This document shows positions 18,212 through 24,368 of a DNA stretch of 64,000 nucleotides, in pieces. Position 1 is the stretch's first letter; every line of letters begins with the position of its first letter. The notes beneath the pieces are model-generated. The model saw nothing but the letters and a program-made list of their open reading frames with translations, searched no databases and was not told the DNA's origin. A program made the position numbers and the translations under genes. The stretch spans positions 62,001 through 126,000 of the forward strand of contig NZ_JOEK01000019.1 in the NCBI RefSeq assembly GCF_000719135.1. The letters run 5' to 3'. This DNA is from Streptomyces avicenniae (GTDB lineage: Bacteria > Actinomycetota > Actinomycetes > Streptomycetales > Streptomycetaceae).

Positions 18212-18943
18212 GTGGCCGCCACCAAGTTCCGCGAGATCGCCGAGCACCTGGTGCGGGAGATCACCCTGCTGCCGCCCGGGAGCCGGATCGAGGGCGAGCA
18301 CGAGGTCGCCGCCCGGTTCGGTGTCGGGCGCGCCGCCGCGCGGGCCGCGCTCCAGGAGCTGGAGCGGCGGCTGCTCGTCTGCCGGGTGCGGGGCGTGGGC
18401 ACGTTCACCGCGCGGCGGATCGACTACCTGGTCTCGCCCGACCAGCCGCCGTCGTGGAGCCGCACGGTGCGTGCGGCGCACTCCCGGCCCCGGACGGTGG
18501 TCCGCCGGTGCGAGACGGTGCCGATGCCGCCCGAGGTGGCGGGGCCGCTCGGCCGGGAGCCGGGCTCGCCGTGCCACCGCCTCCAGCGCCGTTCGTTCGT
18601 GGACGAACTCCCGGCGTGCTGGGGCACCGAGTGGGTCCCGGCTGACGTGCTGCCGGAACTGGGCGTGGCCCTCGGCGCGTCCGACTCCCTCGACCGCATC
18701 CTGCGCGAGTCCGCCGGGGCGACGCCGCGGCGCGCCTGGTGGCGGGCGGCGCTTGAGTGCGCCTCGGCGGAGACGGCGGCCGAGCTGGGCAGCCGGGCCG
18801 GTGATCCGGCGTGGCTGGTGGAGAGCCTGAACGAGGACGTGCCGTCGGGGCGGCTGCTGTACCTCTCGCACCGCTGGCTGCGCGCGGACACCGTCAGGCT
18901 GGTGCTGGAGACCGGTGGCACGCCGGGACCGCGCCCGGCGTGA
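18212..18943 (+). CDS. GntR-family regulator (phosphonate locus, second copy)
   Basis: A 243-residue regulator with an N-terminal winged helix ('KFREIAEHLVREITLLPPGS', 'GEHEVAARFGVGRAAARAAL') and a UTRA-like C-terminal half ('RTVRAAHSRPRTVVRRCETVPMP' region, then 'LSHRWLRADTVRLVLE'). The pattern is that of PhnF-type regulators of phosphonate genes. The start is GTG. It is transcribed divergently from the phnM-like gene and convergently with the alcohol dehydrogenase, and it probably represses one or both minus-strand operons (inference). Confidence 0.85.
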   Translation: MAATKFREIAEHLVREITLLPPGSRIEGEHEVAARFGVGRAAARAALQELERRLLVCRVRGVGTFTARRIDYLVSPDQPPSWSRTVRAAHSRPRTVVRRCETVPMPPEVAGPLGREPGSPCHRLQRRSFVDELPACWGTEWVPADVLPELGVALGASDSLDRILRESAGATPRRAWWRAALECASAETAAELGSRAGDPAWLVESLNEDVPSGRLLYLSHRWLRADTVRLVLETGGTPGPRPA

Positions 18944-18961
18944 CCACCGGCCGCCGTCACG
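18939..18961. terminator. Hairpin between convergent GntR and dehydrogenase genes
   Basis: CGTGAC (18939-18944) pairs with GTCACG (18956-18961) around an 11-base GC-rich loop, spanning both stop codons. There is no T-run, which is common in such genomes. Confidence 0.4.
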
Positions 18962-20024
18962 GGCGTACGGCCCAGCGGGGTGTACGGGCGGGTGTGCGGG
19001 GCCGGTTGAGCAGGGGCGCGAGGGCGTCGAGCGTCACCGGCTCGGCGACGAGGCCGGTCCACGGGCGCCGGTCACGGGTGCGGGCGAGGAAGTCCACGGC
19101 CGCGACGAGGTGCCTGGGCTCGTAGTTGTGGACGCCGCGGACGGTCTGCCAGCCGCGCACCAGGCGCTGCGGGTCGAGGGGGACGGCGGGCCCCGGCGTG
19201 ACGGAACCGGCCAGCACCGCCGTCCCGCCGACGTCCAGCGCGTCGAGGACGCGCGCGACGGCGGCGGAGGCGCCGGAGAACTCCAGCGCCGCGTCCACCT
19301 CGCCCACCTCGCCGTCCTGCGTGGCGACGACGGTGCGCGTCGCGCCGAACTCCCCGGCCAGCGCAAGGCGTTCGGGCTCCACGTCGAGCGCCACCACCTC
19401 GGCCGCGCCCGCGTCCGCCGCCCAGGCCACCGCCGTCAGCCCCAGCATGCCCGCGCCGCTGACCAGCACCCGCCGCCCGGCGAGTCCTCCGGCCAGCTCG
19501 ACGGCCGCCGCCACCGTCGCCGTCGCGCAGGCCGCCGGGGCGGCGACGGCGTCGGGCAGGCCGGAGGGAACCCGCACCACGGGCGTGCCGCGCGGCAGGT
19601 GCACATGGCTGGCGTAGCAGCCGGACAGCCGCCGGTCCGGCTCGAACGGCCGGTGGCCGATCTTGGTCAGCGACCTGCACTTGGCGGTACGGCCCGCCGC
19701 GCACCGGTCGCACCGGCCGCAGCCCGCGACGACGCCCCATACGACCCGGTCGCCCGGCCGCAGCGGGGCGCCGTCCACCGCGCGGGCGCCCGGCCCGGCG
19801 GCCACGACCTCGCCGACCGCCTCGTGGCCGAGGATGCCGGGGCACGGGCCGGGGCGTCTGCCCGTCACGGTGTGCAGGTCGCTGCCGCAGACGGTGGCCA
19901 GCGCCACGCGTACCAGTGCCTCGCCCGGCTCCGGCTCCGGCAGCGGCACCCGGTGTGTCTCGAACCGTCCGCCGCCCGTCCACACCAGGGCCGCGGCCGT
20001 CACCTCACCTGTCGGCGTAGCCAT
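18957..20024 (-). CDS. Zinc alcohol dehydrogenase, TIGR03366-like (proposed HpnZ, phosphonate-associated)
   Basis: A 355-residue medium-chain dehydrogenase. Catalytic zinc ligands appear in 'ATVCGSDLHTVTG' and 'GILGHEAVGEV'; the structural zinc cysteines are in 'GCGRCDRCAAGRTAKC'; the NAD loop is VLVSGAGMLGLTAV. The family is repeatedly found with phosphonate genes and may oxidise a hydroxyalkylphosphonate to the aldehyde used by the phosphonatase-like enzymes (inference). The ATG at 20024 has a good ribosome site (GGAGAGG) upstream and lies within the end of the permease gene (25-base overlap). Confidence 0.87.
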   Translation of the reverse strand: MATPTGEVTAAALVWTGGGRFETHRVPLPEPEPGEALVRVALATVCGSDLHTVTGRRPGPCPGILGHEAVGEVVAAGPGARAVDGAPLRPGDRVVWGVVAGCGRCDRCAAGRTAKCRSLTKIGHRPFEPDRRLSGCYASHVHLPRGTPVVRVPSGLPDAVAAPAACATATVAAAVELAGGLAGRRVLVSGAGMLGLTAVAWAADAGAAEVVALDVEPERLALAGEFGATRTVVATQDGEVGEVDAALEFSGASAAVARVLDALDVGGTAVLAGSVTPGPAVPLDPQRLVRGWQTVRGVHNYEPRHLVAAVDFLARTRDRRPWTGLVAEPVTLDALAPLLNRPRTPARTPRWAVRP

Positions 20025-21661
20025 CCGGAACACCTCTCCACCACGATCACGACGACGAACACGAGGAGCACGATGCCGCCGGCGAACGCGAAGTTCAGCG
20101 TCCTGACGGCCTCGAAGAGCAGGAACCCGACGCCGCCCGCGCCCACGATGCCCAGGACCGTGGAGGCGCGGATGTTGACGTCGAGCAGGTAGAGGCTCGA
20201 CCCGACCAGTGACGGGACCACCTGCGGCACCACCGCCGTGGACAGCCGCTGCCACCAGCCGCCGCCCACCGCGCGCACCGCCTCAAGCGGCCCGGGGTCG
20301 ATCTCCTCTGCGGCGTCGGCGACGAGCTTGCCGAGGAACCCGACCGAGCCCACCGCGAGCGCCGCGGCCCCGGCCAGCGGGCCGAGCCCGATGGCCGCCA
20401 CGAACACGATGGCGAGGACCAGTTCGGGGATCGCCCGTACGCCGAGGATCGTCGCCCTGGCCCCCCAGTACACGAGCGGGTGCGGCGCCACCGGGTGGGC
20501 GGCGAGCAGCCCCAGCGGTATCGACAGCACCACCCCGGCGGCGGTCGCCACGACGCCGATCGCCAGCGTCTCCAGGAGGGCCGTGGTCAGCGCGCCGCCG
20601 ACGGCCGTGAAGTCGGGCGGCAGCATGCGCCCGGCCATGTCGGCGATGTCGTCGAGCGAGGTGAACACCTCGCGCGGGTCGATCTCCAGGGCGAACAGCC
20701 CGTGGACGGTGACGGCGGCGAGCAGCGCGGCCGAGCCGAACCGGGCGATCCGCTCCCGGCTCCACGGCGCGGTGACCCGTACGGTGTCGCGCGGGGCGGT
20801 GGCCCCGGCCGCACGGCCGGCGACGGGGCGGGTCAGCAGCAGCCGCCGCAGGCCGATCGACAGCAGCTCCATCCCGGCGATGATCACCAGGATGACGACG
20901 ACGATGCCCAGCGCACGGTCGTACACCAGGCCGCGCAGGGCGTCCTGGAGGGCGAAGCCGATGCCGCCCGCGCCGACGAAGCCGAGCACCACGGACGTCC
21001 GCAGGTTGATGTCGATGCGGTAGACGAACAGCGAGATCCACGCGGGCACCACCTGCGGCAGCACCCCGGCTGCCAGTTCCTGCAGGCGCCCGGCGCCCGT
21101 GGCGCGCGCGGCCTCGCGGGGCCCCGGGTCGCTGTCCTCGATGGCCTCGGCGAACACCTTGCCGAGCATCCCCACCGAGTGCAGGCCGAGCGCGAGGACG
21201 CCGGGCAGCACGCCGATGCCCATCGCCCGCACCAGCAGCACCGCGAACACGAGGTCGGGCACGGCGCGGCAGAACGTGATGACGCCGCGCGCGCCTGTCC
21301 GGACGAGGCGGCCGGGGCCGGTGTTGCGGGCCGCGAGGAACGCGAGCGGCACGGACAGCACGGTCGCCAGGACCGTGCCGAGCACGGCGATGAGCAGCGT
21401 CTCGACCGCGAGGTCCACGATCCGGCCGGGTTCGTCCAGCCGGGCGGGCAGCATGCGGTCGATGAGGTTGCCCACGTCCTCGGCGCCCTCGGTGAACGCC
21501 GTCAGGCTCACGTCGAGGGAGACGGCGCTCGTGACGACGGCGGCGAGGGCGAGCAGGACGGCCGCCGTCAGGCGCGCGTGCCGTGCGGTCAGGGGCGGGC
21601 GGACGGGCGGACGGACGGGTGGCCGCGCGGGGCCGGGCCCGGCGTGCCCCGGTTCAGCCAT
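20000..21661 (-). CDS. phnE: Fused double permease of phosphonate ABC importer 2 (PhnE-PhnE)
   Basis: A 553-residue membrane protein made of two PhnE-type halves. Each half has the block VPDLVFAVLLVRAMGIG / IPELVLAIVFVAAIGLG, an EAA-type loop ('AIEDSDPGPREAARATGAGR' and 'AAEEIDPGPLEAVRAVGGG') and a 'VLGFVGAGGIGF / VLGIVGAGGVGF' segment. Importer 1 has a single-domain PhnE, so the two systems are built differently. The ATG at 21661 overlaps the ATPase stop; an in-frame GTG at 21670 is an alternative. The N-terminus holds Pro/Arg-rich repeats (RPPVRPPVRPP). Confidence 0.9.
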   Translation of the reverse strand: MAEPGHAGPGPARPPVRPPVRPPLTARHARLTAAVLLALAAVVTSAVSLDVSLTAFTEGAEDVGNLIDRMLPARLDEPGRIVDLAVETLLIAVLGTVLATVLSVPLAFLAARNTGPGRLVRTGARGVITFCRAVPDLVFAVLLVRAMGIGVLPGVLALGLHSVGMLGKVFAEAIEDSDPGPREAARATGAGRLQELAAGVLPQVVPAWISLFVYRIDINLRTSVVLGFVGAGGIGFALQDALRGLVYDRALGIVVVILVIIAGMELLSIGLRRLLLTRPVAGRAAGATAPRDTVRVTAPWSRERIARFGSAALLAAVTVHGLFALEIDPREVFTSLDDIADMAGRMLPPDFTAVGGALTTALLETLAIGVVATAAGVVLSIPLGLLAAHPVAPHPLVYWGARATILGVRAIPELVLAIVFVAAIGLGPLAGAAALAVGSVGFLGKLVADAAEEIDPGPLEAVRAVGGGWWQRLSTAVVPQVVPSLVGSSLYLLDVNIRASTVLGIVGAGGVGFLLFEAVRTLNFAFAGGIVLLVFVVVIVVERCSGWLRRQVR

Positions 21662-22433
21662 GTCGGTCACCGACCGGCCCGGCGTCCGGCGCGACCTGGC
21701 GGTAGACGCCCATCACCGCGTCGCGGTCCAGCCCGGCGGCGGCGCGGTCGAGCACCTTGACGCCCTGGCGCAGCCCGATGAGGCGGTCCGCCCAGCCGAG
21801 GGCCAGATCGACCTGGTGCAGCGTGCACACCACGGTCATCCGTTCCTCCAGGCACACCTGGACGAGCAGGTCCATCACGACGCGGGCGTTCTCCGGGTCG
21901 AGGGAGGCGACCGGCTCGTCCGCGAGCAGCAGGGCGGGGCGCTGCATCAGCGTCCTGGCGATGGCCACCCGCTGCTGCTGTCCGCCGGACAGCGTGTCGG
22001 CGCGCTGGAACGCCCGGTCGGCGAGGCCGACGCGTTCCAGGTGGTCCAGCGCCTCACGCCGCATGGCCCTGGGGTACGTCGGCACGCCGTAGCGAGGGCC
22101 GCGCAGCCGCCCGAGCCCGCCGACGAGCACGTTCTCCAGGCAGCTGAGCCGCCCGACGAGGTGGAACTGCTGGAAGACGAAGCCCACGCGGGTGCGCAGC
22201 GCGCGCAGTTCCCCGGGGCGGGCGCGGTCCACCCGCACGCCCAGCACCTCGATCTCCCCCGACGACGCAGGGAGGAGCCCGTTCAGGCAGCGCAGCAGCG
22301 TTGACTTGCCCGAGCCCGACAGCCCGAGGAGGACGGTGAGTTCGCCCTCCCCGACCGTCAGGCCGACGTCGTCGAGCGCCGTGGTGCCGCCGAACCGCCG
22401 GGTGAGCGCCCGGGTGGTGATGACCGGGGACAC
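21654..22433 (-). CDS. phnC: Phosphonate ABC importer ATPase (PhnC type), importer 2
   Basis: A 259-residue ABC ATPase: Walker A LGLSGSGKST, Q-loop FVFQQFHLVGRLSCLENV (PhnC-type), signature LSGGQQQRVAIARTL, Walker B LLLADEPVASLDP. The start is GTG, one base after the phnD stop, and the end overlaps the fused permease gene, so D-C-E are coupled. Confidence 0.93.
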   Translation of the reverse strand: MSPVITTRALTRRFGGTTALDDVGLTVGEGELTVLLGLSGSGKSTLLRCLNGLLPASSGEIEVLGVRVDRARPGELRALRTRVGFVFQQFHLVGRLSCLENVLVGGLGRLRGPRYGVPTYPRAMRREALDHLERVGLADRAFQRADTLSGGQQQRVAIARTLMQRPALLLADEPVASLDPENARVVMDLLVQVCLEERMTVVCTLHQVDLALGWADRLIGLRQGVKVLDRAAAGLDRDAVMGVYRQVAPDAGPVGDRHG

Positions 22434-22434
22434 G

Positions 22435-23403
22435 TCAGCCTTCCTCGCACTTGTCCGAGCGGGTCGTCGCGCAGACCCGGCGGACGCTGTCGTAGTCGGC
22501 GTCGGTGGCGGGCACGACGCCCCACGCCTCCTCGCCCGTCAGCAGGCAGGGGCTGTCGCACAGGCCCTCCCCCATCAGGTGGTCGGCGTTCGCCCGCTCG
22601 GTGAAGAGCGTGGTGAGCCGCTCGGTGGCCGCCTCGCCCAGCTCGGAGCGTGCGACGAAGAGCGAGCCGGGGATGACCTCGGAGGTCCACACCTTCTTCA
22701 GGTCGCCCTCGGCGAGGTCGCCGCTGTCGATCAGCGTCTGGTCCACCATGGACTCCATGGCGAAGCCCGCCTCGCAGTCCCCGTTGAGGACGGCCAGGGC
22801 CGAGGCGTCGTGGCCGCCCGCGTACACGGGCCGCAGCCCCGCGGTCAGGTCCTCCTCGCGGGCCGAGTCGATGACCCCGGCCTCGGTCAGCCCGGCGCTC
22901 GGGTAGAGGAATCCCGAGGTGGAGCCCGGGTCCACGAAGCAGACGTCCCGGCCCGCGAAGTCCGCGAGCCCGTCGATCGCGTCGTTGTCGCCCTGGGTCA
23001 GCCCGTAGGAGCGGTACCCGGCCGGTACGCCCTCGGCCGGGGCGACCGCGCCGAGCGGCGTGATCTCGGCGCCGTTGTCCAGCGCGACGGTGTAGGCGAA
23101 GGGGCCGAGGAAGGCGATGTCCACGTGCCCGGCGATCAGGCCCTCGACCACGCCGGCGTAGTCGCTGGCCTGGCGGAACTCGACCTCGGCGCCGGTCTCC
23201 TGGGTGATCAGTTCGATCAGGGGCTCGTAACCCGCCGCCAGATCGGTGGAGTTCTCGTTGGGGATGGCGGCGAGGACCAGCGTCCCCGGCAGACCGTCCT
23301 CGGCGGTGGCGTCCTCGCCGTCGCCGCCTCCGCAGGCGGTGAGGAGGAGCAGGCAGGACAGGGCGAGGGCGGCCGGGCCACGGCCGCGCACGGACGCGTT
23401 CAC
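22435..23403 (-). CDS. phnD: Phosphonate ABC importer binding lipoprotein (PhnD type), importer 2
   Basis: A 322-residue lipoprotein with lipobox LTAC (Cys24) and a Gly/Asp-rich linker. The PhnD-type domain shows 'LVLAAIPNENSTDLAAGYEPL', 'GLIAGHVDIAFLGPFAYTVAL', 'VCFVDPGSTSGFLYPSAGL' and 'VLNGDCEAGFAMESMVDQTL'. It is clearly diverged from importer 1's receptor, so the two may bind different phosphonates. The GTG start overlaps the preceding HAD gene by 4 bases. Several Cys near the C-terminus (LCDSPCLL, VCATTRSDKCE) may form a disulfide. Confidence 0.9.
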   Translation of the reverse strand: MNASVRGRGPAALALSCLLLLTACGGGDGEDATAEDGLPGTLVLAAIPNENSTDLAAGYEPLIELITQETGAEVEFRQASDYAGVVEGLIAGHVDIAFLGPFAYTVALDNGAEITPLGAVAPAEGVPAGYRSYGLTQGDNDAIDGLADFAGRDVCFVDPGSTSGFLYPSAGLTEAGVIDSAREEDLTAGLRPVYAGGHDASALAVLNGDCEAGFAMESMVDQTLIDSGDLAEGDLKKVWTSEVIPGSLFVARSELGEAATERLTTLFTERANADHLMGEGLCDSPCLLTGEEAWGVVPATDADYDSVRRVCATTRSDKCEEG

Positions 23404-24083
23404 GCGGCGACCCCCGCCGTGACGAGGGCGGGCAGCTCGGCGACGGAGTTCAGCACGTGCGTGTGCGGGACGTCCGCGAACTCGGCGGGGCCGTGCGCGC
23501 CCGTCAGCACCCCGGCCACCACACCGGCCCCGGCGCGCGAGCCCGCCAGCAGGTCGCTCGCCGTGTCACCGGCCACCGCCACCGCCGCGACGTCGTCCAC
23601 CCCGAGCCGCAGCACGGCGGCCAGGATCATGTCGGGGAACGGCCGCCCCCGGCCCGCGTCCACCGGCGACAGCGCGAGGTCGATCGCGCCGCGCCAGCCG
23701 AGCGCGTCGATCAGCGCGTCGCGCGTCGCCGGGGCGAACCCGGTGGTCAGCGCCACCTTGACACCCGCGTCCCGCAGCCGCGCGAGGGCTTCGGCGGCGC
23801 CGGGCACCTCCGCGGCGCCGCCGTCGGCCAGGGAGCGGGCGTACGCGTCCTCGAACATCCCGTTCGCACGCCGCGCCAGGGCCTCGTCGCCGCCGGTGAG
23901 GGAGCGGAAGACCTCGATCTTCGACTGGCCCATCGTCGCGCGGGCGTGGTCCTCCGCGCGGCTGTACGCGGGGGTGCCGGGTTCGAGGCCCAGCCCGGCG
24001 AGCGCCGCGCCGAAAGCGGCGAGCACCGAGCCGTCGTCATGGACGGTCGTCCCCGCCATGTCCAGGCAGACCAGCTGCATCAT
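23400..24083 (-). CDS. Phosphonatase-like HAD hydrolase (TIGR03351 type), copy 2
   Basis: A 227-residue HAD enzyme with the phosphonatase-type nucleophile motif DMAGTT (Asp8), cap lysine Lys55 in MGQSKIEVFRSL, and 'VAVAGDTASDLLAGSRAG'. It is the second such enzyme in the locus and heads the operon of importer 2. GAGGAG lies 5 bases before the ATG at 24083 (another ATG follows immediately at 24080). Having one HAD per importer suggests two related phosphonate routes (inference). Confidence 0.87.
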   Translation of the reverse strand: MMQLVCLDMAGTTVHDDGSVLAAFGAALAGLGLEPGTPAYSRAEDHARATMGQSKIEVFRSLTGGDEALARRANGMFEDAYARSLADGGAAEVPGAAEALARLRDAGVKVALTTGFAPATRDALIDALGWRGAIDLALSPVDAGRGRPFPDMILAAVLRLGVDDVAAVAVAGDTASDLLAGSRAGAGVVAGVLTGAHGPAEFADVPHTHVLNSVAELPALVTAGVAA

Positions 24084-24197
24084 CAGTTCTCCTCGCACAC
24101 ACCGGGGCGACGTCCTGTCGCCCCGGCGCCAGCATGGGAAGTCACGCGGAACCGGCCGCGCGCTGCGGATGACGGCGAGGGGAACAGCGGCCGACGC

Positions 24198-24229
24198 GGT
24201 CCGCGGGTTGTCCGGACAACCCACGGACC
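24198..24229. promoter_or_regulatory. 32-base near-perfect palindrome, probable operator
   Basis: GGTCCG (24198-24203) pairs with CGGACC (24224-24229), and inside them GGGTTGTCC (24205-24213) pairs with GGACAACCC (24214-24222); only the 24204/24223 pair mismatches. The core TTGTCCGGACAA resembles the TTGT-n4-ACAA sites of HutC-type GntR repressors (known of the family). It lies 115 bases before the phosphonatase-like operon and 140 before the phosphatase gene, so it may govern either. Confidence 0.6.
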
Positions 24230-24368
24230 ACCGCGCCCGCCGCCGTGCGGCCACCCGGGCGGAATCCGGTACCGCCGTACGACCGGCCGCGGCGGCCGAC
24301 CCGCCGGAACCGTGGGATATTTCTCTCGAATCGGACGCAAGCTCTTTCCCTCGGGAGAAGGACAGGCA

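Noticed and set aside
16941-18830. 629-residue plus-strand frame covering the phnM-like gene
   Set aside because: Low-complexity translation without motifs; the minus-strand PhnM-like and plus-strand GntR readings account for the DNA.
11614-24083. Canonical C-P lyase or PhnWX pathway
   Set aside because: No PhnG, H, I, J, K, L or PhnW pattern was found in any frame; only PhnC, D, E, M and phosphonatase-like enzymes are present.
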